Source of the DNA: Ashinkailepas kermadecensis
Lineage: Eukaryota; Arthropoda; Thecostraca; Neolepadidae
Length of the DNA: 64,000 nucleotides
Direction of reading: 5' to 3'
Assembly (NCBI GenBank): GCA_034440615.1
Contig: JAOTOM010002924.1
Location: 15,001-79,000 of the forward strand
Shown here: piece after piece, positions 49,847 to 60,123 of the stretch
How positions within the stretch are numbered: position 1 is the stretch's first letter
Layout of the letters: each line of letters begins with the position of its first letter
Translations under genes and position numbers: made by a program
The notes under the pieces: generated by a model
What the model was told of the DNA's origin: nothing
What the model saw: the letters and a program-made list of their open reading frames with translations, nothing else
Databases searched by the model: none

Positions 49847-51630
49847 TCACTCTTTATCTGCTACCTCCATGACCCGCTTCTTTGTGACCTGTCCGCAGTT
49901 TTGCTTCCTGAAAGCCCTTTTGTTGAGAGACAAACCATCCTGACGATCCGCTCCAGTGACGGCGGCCACTGCCTCCGTGGTGAGCTTTACAGCTCTCTCA
50001 GTAGACTGAGTGTGTGATGGTACACCAGTGGTCAAGCGCTTTTCTTTCAGGCTTTCCAGTTCTGCATCATCCATGCCCTTCACGAGAGGCGGCTCAATAT
50101 TAGCCCCATTTTCTGCCAGACTGCGGACGTCCACCAGATCCTTGTATGAGACGGCCGCCGTGTTGACAGCAGGTGCCCTAAAGAGGCGTACGTGCGCACC
50201 GGCGTGCTCAGCTGTGCGTCGGACAGTCTGTATGAGCTGAACAGCCTCGGCTCGGACAACAGGATCTCGATCGCCTAGCATAGCCAGGAGCACGTTCTCC
50301 GGATGGGCCATGTATGTGTTCTTCTTTGTGTTCCCGATCACAACTTCGAGAGCTTCCCCTTTGAAGTACTCTTTCTGCCGGCGAAGGGAGTCGCAGACGT
50401 GGTTAGGCGCATCAACAACGTCTGGCCTGTGTTTGATCTGCATCACGATGGGTACGTATACACACACGATGTAGCGCGCGAGCGTGACGAGTCCCGGAGA
50501 CGGATCGATGTGAGCCATGTAGAAGCGCAGTAGCCGGCTTTGTGCCGTGTACCATCTCGCCATGCAAAGCTTGCCATGACGCCGAGCCGCCACATCCGCG
50601 GCGTTTCCACTGACGACAGCCCTGGCACATCGATAGAGCAGCTGCTGGTCGGTGCTCAAAGATTTCTCCGTTTCAGGTGGTATTTCTGGGAAGTCTGCGC
50701 AGTCGATGACGGGGAAATTCACGACATCGAGAGAATGAACTTCTCCTGCGATACTTTTACCGATTGGGCCGCTGAAGGTCGTTGGTCCAGTGGTCCGTCC
50801 ATCGATCCAGTGGAAGAGAGCCCGGTACGGTAGCTCAGCCTGGTGACAGAGGCACACTATCCGTCCGAGTGGCGGCCGGCCGAGCAGGGTCTCAAAGTGA
50901 GCCATCCATCCATTGCGCCAGCCGGTTACTTGCGCAGTTCCGTCGCCTCCAACAAACTTCAGCTTGTCCAAATCGATACCACGAGCCACAAGAAACTTCT
51001 TCAATTCAGCTGCCACTTGTTTTCCGGTGTGACCATCTTCACACGAAAAATGGCCGAGGTACACATCACCGGGTTGGAGGTTGACACTCACATTGTGGAC
51101 CTTTGCACTTCCAGCGGCTCGTGGCTTGTCATCGCGCCCGTCGCAGAAAACTGCGGTACAGTCCTCTGTGCCAGCCGCTACGTTCGTCAGCTTCTCTCGT
51201 CGGCTCTTATCCAAGGCAGTTTGGATTCGTTTTTTAACGATGACGTTGTCGCTGGAAGTTCCATGCAGAGCAATACTGTACTGGGTCAAAATGTTTGATG
51301 CATTGCGCGCACCCACACCACCGCTATCGAGTGCCTCAGCCACACCAGTCAGATCCACGGGTGGGGCTGTCCGTAAAGCTTTGCGTATGTTATGACGCTG
51401 TCGCCGTGAGGGTACATGGTCGCTGTCTGGCTCCCTGGATCGGGCTGCCTTCATGTCAGCTCCTGCCTTGCGGTCGACAACGGTGGGAAGGGTTGACGAT
51501 TCGGCCCGCTGTGGCGATGGTGAAGCGACGCGGAACCGAAACAACCCGACGCGCGGCTTCTCCGCGGGGTCGCTGCCAGTGCTCGTCTCGTCAGTGTCAG
51601 TGTTCGTCAGTGTTGTGTCGTCGGTTTGTG
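49847..51630 (-). CDS. Transposase-like protein, C-terminal main exon
   Basis: About 590 codons are open on the minus strand, ending ...VTKKRVMEVADKE-stop. Motifs in order: KFVGGDGTAQVTGWRNGWMA (a conserved Asp as in RNase H-fold transposases, my inference), RIVCLCHQAELPYRALFHWI, DGRTTGPTTFSGPIGKSIAG, MARWYTAQSRLLRFYMAHID, HPENVLLAMLGDRDPVVRAE and GVPSHTQSTERAVKLTTEAV with TGADRQDG. I recall related uncharacterised proteins (LxHANELPLRHLF, FSGPIGK, HTQAVERxVKxVTEA) dispersed in many arthropod and cnidarian genomes, which fits a mobile origin. I cannot place it in hAT, P, Tc1/mariner, piggyBac or KDZ by motif. No zinc finger is obvious. Confidence 0.8.
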
Positions 51631-51825
51631 CTGGACAATGGATGCGAGAAGTGTGGGCGATTCGTCGTCTGAGCTCGTCTCACTGTCGTCGGTTTGTTGC
51701 TCCATAATAGGAGCGAGGCGCCTGGTTGAGCGCACTGGTCGTTCGAGGCTGATACCGCTGGTACCAGCGACGGCGCACGTGTCGTCCACGCCTTGACTGA
51801 TCCCGCTGCTCCCGTGGTCCATGCC
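51607..51825 (-). CDS. Transposase-like protein, acidic linker exon (probable)
   Basis: An acceptor-like TTCCGCAG|GCATGG at 51825 opens a frame with SLERPVRSTRRLAPIMEQQT DDSETSSDDESP. The main frame downstream (HCPAQTDDTTLTNTDTDETS TGSDPAEKP) is one base out of register near 51610-51650, so a frameshift or a tiny intron must be invoked. Confidence 0.5.
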   Translation of the reverse strand, partial: GMDHGSSGISQGVDDTCAVAGTSGISLERPVRSTRRLAPIMEQQTDDSETSSDDESPTLLASIVQHKPTTQH

Positions 51826-51949
51826 TGCGGAACCACCATAATGTTCTGTATTATGTGATTTTGTTTGGGGATTTGATTTTTATATGCAAGGAAGTGTGGC
51901 AAGGTGTTGGCCATTCAAAACTGATCACAAATAAGCCAATCAGAAATAT

Positions 51950-52011
51950 AATAACCATCATCATCACGTAGTGTTTAGGGCGCCCGGACCATTATGGCCT
52001 GCATGCACCCA
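51950..52011 (-). mobile_element. 62-bp 3'-end-only retroinsertion inside the transposon
   Basis: Sense on minus: TGGGTGCATGCAGGCCATAA TGGTCCGGGCGCCCTAAACA then a TGATGATGATGG tail. Flanked by CAGAAATAT at 51941-51949 and 52012-52020. It post-dates the transposon copy and lies between its N-terminal and main exons. Confidence 0.85.
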
Positions 52012-52113
52012 CAGAAATATGAGAGTATGTATTCTCGTAATGTTAGTCAATATTTGTTTATCATAGCATACTATGGTTGTTTAACGCAAAACACTCAGCA
52101 AGAAAGAGAACCA

Positions 52114-52698
52114 CTAACTAGGCGTTGAGGTCTGTTGTGCCCTAGCAGCAGCCGCTGTCTTCCTCTCCGCTCGTCTTTGCCAGCGCTGAGTCGTTTCCTG
52201 ATCAAGACCCCCGATCATCCGGCGTCTCGGACCACTCTGGTCATCGAAGAACGCTCGGTCCGCGGCGAGTTCAGCTGGTTGACTAGGCTTCGAGACATCG
52301 AATAGCGCAGAAAGGTCGATCCGCTTGTTTTCCGAGCACGTGCTATTCGTTAGTTTATTTTTCCTCATGTATAATTTCTGATCCCACATCGCAGATATCA
52401 GTGATATTATCTTGTCACGGCGCTTAGCAGGGACAGTTGCCCTTTCCCACAGTTCCGCCACTTCGCCGGCTGCTATACGTATGCATGAATCGATGGAAAC
52501 ATGTCGTTCTTCTACCTTTCTTTCCTTCATGATTTCTAGCCGTATCTTCAAAATTCGGCCAAGAACCTCGCCTTTTTTCGGTAAGAGGTTATGAGGGAGA
52601 TTACATGGTTTTAATTCCAGCTCAGGATCAGGCTGACGAAGTCTCCTTCGGAACTCAACTTCGTCCATGATAGGAAAGTATGATGGTGATCGGATCAA
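52114..52698 (-). CDS. Transposase-like protein, N-terminal exon
   Basis: 194 codons, with the likely start at the second Met (MDEVEFRRRLRQPDPELELK). Contains KKGEVLGRILKIRLEIMKER, SCIRIAAGEVAELWERATVP, IDLSALFDVSK and FFDDQSGPRRRMIGGLDQET. The FFDDQ...R..MIG block is, in relatives I recall, the region just before the acidic linker, which is why I treat it as the same gene. The splice junction to the next exon is not resolved. Confidence 0.65.
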   Translation of the reverse strand: MIRSPSYFPIMDEVEFRRRLRQPDPELELKPCNLPHNLLPKKGEVLGRILKIRLEIMKERKVEERHVSIDSCIRIAAGEVAELWERATVPAKRRDKIISLISAMWDQKLYMRKNKLTNSTCSENKRIDLSALFDVSKPSQPAELAADRAFFDDQSGPRRRMIGGLDQETTQRWQRRAERKTAAAARAQQTSTPS

Positions 52699-53335
52699 TC
52701 AGGATAATGAATTCAGTATCTGCAAATAGAAAGGTTTGTCTTTACACCAGGACACAGGATTTAGAATGAAGCAGCGTAAAATGCAACATAATAAAATTAG
52801 CGCATACAATTGAGTAGCGGAGTCTGGACAGGTATTTCAACGACGAAAGTAGGCATGGATGGAGGTGTTGAGACCTGCGTGATGTGGATTTTCACCTGGT
52901 TGGGTTCCTGTTATTGTCTGGAGAGGAAAAGCCATTGGAGATAATTCAGGATTTAGAGGAACCCCAGTACAGTTGCCTGTGATTTTCATCGCTCCTTACA
53001 TCACAGCTGTACTTAGACATCACCTACTTTATGATTATGCGGCCCGGCAGTGCATGTGGCCAATTTTTAAGCTAAAAACCGCCCCATGAAAAATATCTAC
53101 GGAGATGGTCCTGCCACTGAAGCACCTGATTTAAGCAATATACAGACAAAATAGTAAAAAAATAAAACCATACATAGTAAGGATCAGATAAAAACCTAGT
53201 AGGTTAGTGAATTGACACGATTGGGCAAATGGGGCAGTTATTAACAGAGTAGATCTGTCGAGCGGGAAGGACCCTGGTGACCTGGTCCATTCATGAACTC
53301 TATGAATGGCAAATATACCTACTATGTTAGTTAGT
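52699..53335. other. Transposon 5' region, nothing recognised
   Basis: Lies between the N-terminal exon and the right inverted repeat; would hold the promoter of the transposase. No TATA motif stands out. Confidence 0.4.
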
Positions 53336-53849
53336 TATGGCAATAGATCACCTGCTTTTATAAAATTGAGTTTCCTAGGAAATCGATCACCTAATACATT
53401 TCTTTCCATACGTGTAAACATGTTGTGTTAGCACTTGTAGCTTCGTTTCAGGCCCAATTTTAAGCACAGAAACATTACCGCCGCCTACCGGCGAAAAGTG
53501 AAACTATTGGTTCCCAGCCAATTTTTGAATCGACAAAAACCCAAAATTTTATGCTATATAAGAGGGATACGGAGATGAGCTTGATGTCAATAGAACCTTC
53601 CAACTGTGCCTTATACTTGGTAAGAATCACTTTAATACCGGTCCATTCACACCGCAATGGTAAAGCCATATGTACGGGAAGGTCGAGAAACTTTGCAAAA
53701 TCGGCAAAATATATTTGACTCCAGCCATAAAAAAAAATCAAAATATTGCAAAAATAAATGTCAACAACGTGTTCAGCGCTCCAAATTACATCACAACAGA
53801 CCAGGGGAGCAAAGGTTTTCCGAAAAAGCGGTACCTCGGGGTCAGCCTA
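53336..53849 (-). repeat. Right terminal inverted repeat
   Basis: Reverse complement of the left arm. Both arms contain an identical-looking 88-codon open frame starting MIFFYGWSQIYFADFAKF, explained by the repeat rather than by a gene. Confidence 0.93.
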
Positions 53850-53905
53850 ATGTACACATACAACTGGTCCACCATCCATGTACATGTACAACTGGTCCAC
53901 CCTTT
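53850..53905. repeat. 28-bp minisatellite, right of the transposon
   Basis: Two more units (ATGTACACATACAACTGGTC CACCATCC) continue the array at 49036-49264 in the same orientation and register. Confidence 0.92.
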
Positions 53906-54204
53906 GTGTTCACCGGTCACAGAATAACACAGAAATCCTGAACTCAGCAGGCTTCAAACCTAGAGCACTTCCCTTTAGACAGGCTCGTGCCCCAAAAGTT
54001 TGATTGTAATCTTCTAATAACTGCAGATTACAACATCGAACACTGCGAATGAGACCCTCCAATGCATTCTGAAACGAAGAGCCTTAGCATTACTGGGGTT
54101 TCTCAATATATTTCCTATGGCTCTGCCCCTGATGCTCAGTGCACTGCCTACCTTGGCAGAGGGACAAAACTTGGTGTGCAGAGCGACGGCGATGCCTCCG
54201 CAAG

Positions 54205-54520
54205 CCAGACCGATAGGGAGCAGGGCTGCCCACTCCTTCCCTGGGAATATCCGATACCATCAGACATGGTCAAGCACACATCATGCCAGACCGAGAGGAA
54301 GCAGGGCTGCCCACTCCCCTGAGAATATCCGACACCATCAGACATGGTCAAGCATACATCAGGCCAGACCGAGAGGGAGCAGGGCTGCCCACTCCTTCCC
54401 TGAGAATATCCGAAACCATCAGACATGGTCAAACACACATCACGCCAGACCGAGAGGGAGCAGAGCTGCGCACTCCTTCCCTGAGAACATCCAACACCAT
54501 CAGACATGGTCAGGCATATA
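54205..54520. repeat. 81-bp tandem repeat, 4 copies
   Basis: Unit: AGACCGAGAGGGAGCAGGGC TGCCCACTCCTTCCCTGAGA ATATCCGA, CCATCAGACATGGTCAA. 81 is a multiple of three, so frames are open on both strands. Confidence 0.94.
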
Positions 54521-54554
54521 CCACATCACACATCTCCAAAGGTGATACAACATG

Positions 54555-54740
54555 GCAGCAAAGGCCAGTAGTGCTGTCACTCCCTGGTGTGGCAACATAT
54601 CAGCAAAGACCAGTGGTGCTGTAACTCCCTGGTGTGGCAACATATCAGCAAAGACCAGTGGTGCTGTCACTCAGCACCACTGGCCAGTGGTGTGGCAACA
54701 TATCAGCAAAGACCAGTGGTGCGATTACTCCCTAGTGTGA
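54555..54740. repeat. 45-bp tandem repeat, 4 copies
   Basis: CAGCAAAGACCAGTGGTGCT GTAACTCCCTGGTGTGGCAA CATAT, with one shortened unit. A short CACTGAATCAAA triplet follows at 54828-54860. Confidence 0.94.
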
Positions 54741-54999
54741 TAGGGGTCAATCACTCCCCTGCAACCGCACAGGATGATTCAGTACCTGGAATTAATTGTA
54801 ATATGATCAACAAGATTACAGGTGAACACTGAATCAAACACTGAATCAAACACTGAATCAAATGATAAAATATGTGGGGAAGAAATATTGCTTTGAAAGA
54901 ACGAAACAATGCAACATGAAGCAAGAGAAGAACCTAAGTTTTTTTTAAAGAACCTATGGAATATTGTTACATACTATACTTCTTGTTTCTTCTTCACCT

Positions 55000-55500
55000 A
55001 CAGCTGCTTTCTCTTTACCAGTAAACATAAATAAGCCAGCTACAAAGCCAAAAGTACAAAGTATGGAAGGGCACAGTATGTTCTATGGCTTCCAACACAA
55101 AAAATATCAGAACACATTCAGAATGTGTTCCCTTCAAACTGAACTTGGGAATGCCAAGTCCCATCATGTACTGCATTTGGCATTCTACAGAATTCTCATT
55201 CTTCCTCACCCATGGGGCAAAATGGGACAAAGGCAGGTCGGGAAAACATATTTGTTGTGTATTTTTGTTATCAAGAACATTATGCTGTCCAGAACGTGCT
55301 CTCATTTTCCACATTTGGAGATTGAATGGTGCTGTTTCATGACGAACTGCTCTGTGATTGAAGAGCTCAAGATTCACTGGAAAGTGGAACATGTGGTTCT
55401 GTTTCTATTTTTTAAAGAAAAATATCCTGTCTATATTCAATCAGCAAAAAAATACTGCCTCTCATCACCCAGGATTACAAAGTACAACCATGGATGATGT
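55000..55500. repeat. Interspersed repeat, copy 2
   Basis: 55310-55500 matches the minus strand of 20180-20350 and resembles 63395-63610. The long open frame across it (plus strand, 54964-55497) has no recognised domain, and I treat it as repeat sequence. Confidence 0.5.
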
Positions 55501-55649
55501 ACACCTGGATTGGAAACTCCGCGTCGGCGCCTTTCATCTGCACTTAACAGCAGCACCAACCTGCCACCTAGCGGAGGGTAAGTAAAAACACGGAAACGCG
55601 GCCAGTATTAGGCCGCGCGCCTATGGGAGTTCGGGTACGCATTTCGTAT

Positions 55650-56660
55650 TCAATCAATCATCAATCCTTGTATTGGTACCAAGAGACACTCAGTATCAAA
55701 TGTCAAAAACGCTAAAAAAAAAGGTGGGACAGGAGGCTACTAAAACATTAAAAACACATGCATACAATACTCAAACATTCCCACGTACAGCTGGCATGAG
55801 ATCTACTCTCAGCTTTCTATATCTAAGTGAAAACATTCAATTTCTGCAATCTTTCCTCATATGCCAGGTTGCCTATACCATTAACCATTTTTGTTGCCCT
55901 CTTTTGTACTCTCTCTAAAAGCCAACAATCTTTTTCATAACTAGGGGACCCAGCTTGGACACAGTATTCCAAATGTGGCCTGGCATATGCACAGTAAAGC
56001 TTCCTGATAACCTCCCCACTTTTGTATGATACATTCCTATGTATTGCCCCAAGCATTCTTAGTGCCTTCTTCCTGGCTTCTTTGGTCTGTTCTGATGCCC
56101 AAAATTTTGTGTTCAAAATAACACCTAAGTCCTTCTGAGTCACAGATAGTACATGGCCACCCATCAAGTATGGAGCCTTCATGGTTGGTTGGTTATTGGT
56201 TTTTACGACACGTCGACCGTTGAGTCATATAGCGTCGCCAATCTCTCACGCCGATTGGTCGCGGGCGAAGAGTAGCGACAGGTGAGATTCGAACCCACAA
56301 CCTTTCGATTGCGAGACGAGCATCTTACCCCTAGACCACTCGTCCCCCTATGGAGCCTTCATATGCTGCCTACCTAGATGCATGACTTTGCACCTATCAA
56401 AATTAAACTTCATTTGCCATTTTTCGGACCACTTCACAAGCTCGTCTAAGTCTTTCTGCAGCAAGACCTCCTCATTGTGCCCCGTTATTGCCCTAAAGAC
56501 CTTCAAATCATCTGCAAATTTCAAAACCCCCCTGCTTAGGCCACATTCAATGTTATTTACAAATATAATGCATCTTGATGCATAAGAAAATGGCAGCAAA
56601 TGGAAAACTATTAGAGTGACACATCTCAACACTAACAAATTAGTAATTACCAAATCCCAT
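55650..56660 (-). pseudogene. CR1-like LINE reverse-transcriptase fragment, split by a SINE
   Basis: Minus strand: IIFVNNIECGLSRGVLKFAD DLKVFRAI (FADD box), LQKDLDELVKWSEKWQMKFN FDRCKVMHLGR, then after the SINE VTQKDLGVILNTKFWASEQT, RPHLEYCVQAGSPSYEKDCW LLERVQKRATKMVNGI and LAYEERLQKLNVFT. The 3' side ends in ATTGATGATTGATTG near 55655. 5' truncated. Confidence 0.9.
56183..56348 (-). mobile_element. SINE, family B, nested in the CR1-like LINE
   Basis: Full length, head at the right (GGGGACGAGTGGTCTAGGGG). Perfect 14-bp target duplication TATGGAGCCTTCAT at 56169-56182 and 56349-56362. Removing it restores the LINE reading frame across GRQHMKAPYLMGG. Confidence 0.96.
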
Positions 56661-56939
56661 ATTTCCCCACTACCCCATTTTTATCTTCTTCTAGCAGGAA
56701 CAAATTATACATGTGTGCCAACAGGAACTGGACAAACCACCTCTTATAGATCCAAGACATGGGCAGCATGATGCACATACAGTGAATGTACAAGTGCCAT
56801 ACCAAAGTAGATGCCTAGACAGTGCAACATTTATTCTGATCATAACAAGCAGCGCTAAACTTTCACCAGACGACACAATTCATTGCACACTCCTCATACC
56901 TGTCAGGCCACTGTAGAAATCCCAAATTCCAGCCATTGT

Positions 56940-57470
56940 CAGGCAGGTGATTACTACTATACTCAGCTTATCTGTGGAAGAGTGGAAACAACAAGACAGT
57001 GAGCAGTAATTATTCAACATCATTATGCCAACAGCATGCCAACAGCAGTATGCATGTTGAGATGCATACTGACCTAGGCATCACAGTAGATAAAAACTTG
57101 TGTTTCCATCAACACATTGCTGGTATAGTACAGAAAGCTGGAAGTCTGGCCAGCAACCTACTAAGTTCTACTTTATGTCATTTTCCTGAATTTATGAGAA
57201 CCCTATACACTACTCATGTCAGGCCTCTTTTGTAGTTTGCATCGTGTGTTTGGAATACAGGCTACATAGGTGATTTAAGGCAACTAGAATCAATACAGAG
57301 AAGGTGGACACAAAACATAGATGGGGATGGAAGGTCTGGATTATGGTGCCAGATTACAGAAACTAGGTCAGTACTCGGTGAAAGGTAGACTGATTTGAGC
57401 AGACATTATCAAATGTTGGAGGATTTCTCATGGCTATTCTGCAATTGAGATCCGACATGTTTGTGCTGGC
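56940..57470 (+). pseudogene. Second non-LTR retrotransposon RT fragment
   Basis: DLGITVDKNLCFHQHIAGIV QKAGSLASNLLSSTLCHFPE FMRTLYTTHVRPLL, then frame-shifted FASCVWNTGYIGDLRQLESI QRRW, LGQYSVKGRL and ADIIKCWRISH. This is the conserved post-RT thumb segment of CR1/Jockey-type elements. Different lineage from the minus-strand fragment next to it. Confidence 0.85.
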
Positions 57471-57651
57471 ACTATTGGTGATATCTCTATATTCAATCTC
57501 TGTATTCAATCTCTATATTCTCTATTTCAGAAATCTTGACTGACAACACAATATTAGCAGATGTAGTGGCTACTCTGAGCATACAAATTCTGCTTGAGGT
57601 ACACTTTCCAGTTCCTGTGTCTTGCCCTGTCTATCTGATAACCATATTTTT

Positions 57652-57706
57652 GTTATGTTGTTATCTTTGTTGTTGTTGTTATTGGGGTTTATGGGTGCAT
57701 CAACTG
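57652..57706 (-). mobile_element. 55-bp 3'-end-only retroinsertion, (AAC)n tail
   Basis: Sense on minus: CAGTTGATGCACCCATAAAC CCCAATAACAACAACAAC. Flanked by CCATATTTTT at 57642-57651 and 57707-57716. The first hairpin arm is missing, making it the shortest copy. Confidence 0.82.
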
Positions 57707-57719
57707 CCATATTTTTATT

Positions 57720-59784
57720 TAATCTAGGGGACTGGTCTACCTGCAGATACTGGCTCCCTCGATCGGGCACATAGCTCATCTCTAGGTGAATGATGCTTGA
57801 GTATATGGGGAGCCAACCAGGTGAGAGCAATCGTTCAGACATAACACATGCACAAGTTCCTTTTAGTTTAGCATTCAACTGGATCCCAAAGGTTAGTAAA
57901 CCACCAGGATACAGTGACTTCAGTCTAGGCAAAATGGTGATGACAAACTCATTGAAAGTCCACAGAGTTGTATAGCAGGATATTTTCAGGCACATTTTAG
58001 GTGCAAATAATAAACATTTGGTAACATTAAGCACAAAAACATTAACTTGTGAGCTACACCTTGTGGTGTAACTATCATGTGAGCCACTTGTGTATTATGC
58101 AGGATTGAGTGAACAGGGCTGGATAGGTAATGTAGGTAGATAGGTATTGATGTTTGTGTGTGGGATGTTGGTGGATAGAATTAGGGATGTGGTGTTGGTT
58201 GAGATGATGAGTATCTTTGGTATTATTGTGCTTCAAGGTGGTAACAAAAATGTTTTACACACATTTGCCTATATAAAGCAAACAAATGGGTTAGGTTTTG
58301 TTGGGGTTAAAAGCAGCTGTTTGGCTAGGTTAGGATGGGATTGTTTAAGTTGGAAAATTTTCAGAAAATAAATTTCTTTACATTTTTAATTTTTATGTTT
58401 GGGATTTGTTTCCTCCAAAGGGAGGTTAAGCTAGGTTAGGTTAGGTTATGTAGCATTTATTTTTATTTTTTAAACATTTCTTTTTGTGCTGTTACCTAAC
58501 TCAAAGCCCCCTTTTTTGGTGTTATTTTTCTCACATGGAAAGTGAGCATTTGCACAGAAAATGAGTGGTCCCATCATCTTATTCACATTAATACACATTG
58601 CATTGGAATGATGAATTCCAAGAATTCATAAAACACCTTAAAGTACAAATATACTGTATCTTCATGCCAGGGTTATGGTACCTTCCCTTTACAGACTTAA
58701 CCTGGACCCTTGTCACTCTCATTATGTCTGAGCATGTCATGACTTTATGACTTATTTTAAAGCTTCAAGAAGCTTAACCCAACCTAAACTAATCCAGCTG
58801 GACGTCAAATTCCAGGGGAACATGTTTTCTGAAAAGAAAAACCTACCCAACCCAGCCTGATTTTTTTTATTTACAGATGTAAAATGTGTACAAGAATTTG
58901 CCTAACACCAAACCAGAGTGCCCATCCAAGGGCTGTTTCTATCATGTACTAGGTACCTCCAGCAACATTTACCGATGTCAATAAGGGGTTTTACAGTTGA
59001 TTTTTTGCTGTCACGATGTGAGCTATGTGGTCAACGGTAATGCGGGCTGAGGAACAAGATAGGTGAAGCAGGCCTGGCATGATTATCAGCATGAATTAGG
59101 AACAATCGCTAATTCTAATTCGCATGGCAGCTTCAATATCAATTTGTTTTTGCAATTGACCCTGCTGAAATGAGTACAATTAAATTACGAATGTCAGCAA
59201 ATAACAACACGCTTTGCGACTCACTACGCGGAGACTGCACGCCGCCTTGGACTGCACTCTCCGGGCCCCCACGAAGTTGGTTTGGTAGCGGGCTCGAAGG
59301 CTTCCCTTCACCATTGGTTTACATGCAATTTTACCGTTTTTCTCTACGCTCTCTTGCATGTTTTATAGCAATATAGATCACTTTGACGTATATCAATTGA
59401 AAGACCTATTCTTCAGCTTCAGCAAAATGTATCCTAAATGACCTAGTAACAATCTTCCTGCCTAACAATGTGCCGTTTCCGGCAGGCTGACCATCAAGTG
59501 CCTCCAAAATAAAGGGATTTTTCCCGATATTGGTAGGCTCCCTCTACCGTCCGCTTTAGCTGGTCAAGTTGTCACCCCCGTTCAAGAGCGAAAGAAGGGA
59601 CAGACGGGGGGGGGGAAGCTAAGTGCGCCTTAGCTTCTTCCCCTCAGTGGCAGGAGAGTTTCCGAAACGTAACCACAGAAGACCGCCTGAAATGATCTGA
59701 CCGCCCCTAGACCGCACTCGGAGGCTCTCTGTCGTCATAAGAGGTCCCATAGCCGCTACAGGAAACCAATAGCTGCCACAAGAG
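57720..59784. other. AT-rich repeats, no gene recognised
   Basis: 58280-58660 carries TTAGGTTAGGTTATG and the AT-rich module seen at 36.3-37.8 kb (CTCAAAGCCCCC, GAAAATGAGTGGTCCCATCA). 58780-58860 has AACCCAACCTAAACTAATCC. Nothing coding. Confidence 0.5.
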
Positions 59785-60022
59785 GCAGGGACGGATCCAG
59801 GAATTGTCATCTTGGGGAGGGGACACGTGTTTGGAGTGGCGCCACCGCGAAAGTAGCTTGAGGGGTGCCTTTCCTGCCGAGAGGCGCCTGTGGCTGAAAA
59901 ATTCGAGGGTGTTGGGGTGCACTCGAGCCTTCGCGGAGGGACGCATTTTCCTAGTCGAAGGGACGCCACCTTTTATTTGGGGGGGGCACATGCCCCAACT
60001 TCCCTCCCTGGATCCGCCACCG
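59785..60022. mobile_element. Non-autonomous DNA element (GGATCC-ended MITE), copy 2
   Basis: Ends ACGGATCCAGG and CCTGGATCCGCC are inverted repeats. The interior shares CTGTGGCTGAAAAATTC, TGCACTCGAGCCTTC and the poly-G run with copy 1 at 26487. Confidence 0.75.
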
Positions 60023-60061
60023 ACAGGAGGCCCCATATAGCCCACGTAATATATATATTTG

Positions 60062-60063
<2 letters not shown>

Positions 60064-60119
<56 letters not shown>
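60064..60119. repeat. (TA)n microsatellite
   Basis: About 28 TA repeats directly after the MITE. Confidence 0.98.

Positions 60120-60123
<4 letters not shown>

Larger units (their letters stand above)
49265..53849. mobile_element. DNA transposon with ~0.5-kb terminal inverted repeats and 8-bp target duplication
   Basis: 4585 bp. Ends are TAGGCTGACCCCGAGGTACC and its exact reverse complement, and the inverted repeats extend about 490-515 bp (to about 49757 and from about 53336) with high identity. ATGTACAC flanks both sides (49257-49264, 53850-53857). Removing the element and one copy restores a regular 28-bp minisatellite unit, which favours an 8-bp duplication over a bare TA. Inside is one transposase-like gene on the minus strand in at least two exons. 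A 62-bp retroinsertion sits in its presumed intron. Confidence 0.9.

Noticed and set aside
49263..53849. TA dinucleotide target duplication (mariner-like) for the transposon
   Set aside because: Possible in principle, but excision at TA leaves a broken minisatellite unit, whereas removing one ATGTACAC restores the unit exactly.
54964..55497. 177-codon plus-strand frame
   Set aside because: It overlaps an interspersed repeat with copies at 20180 and 63395 that are not open, and no domain is recognised.
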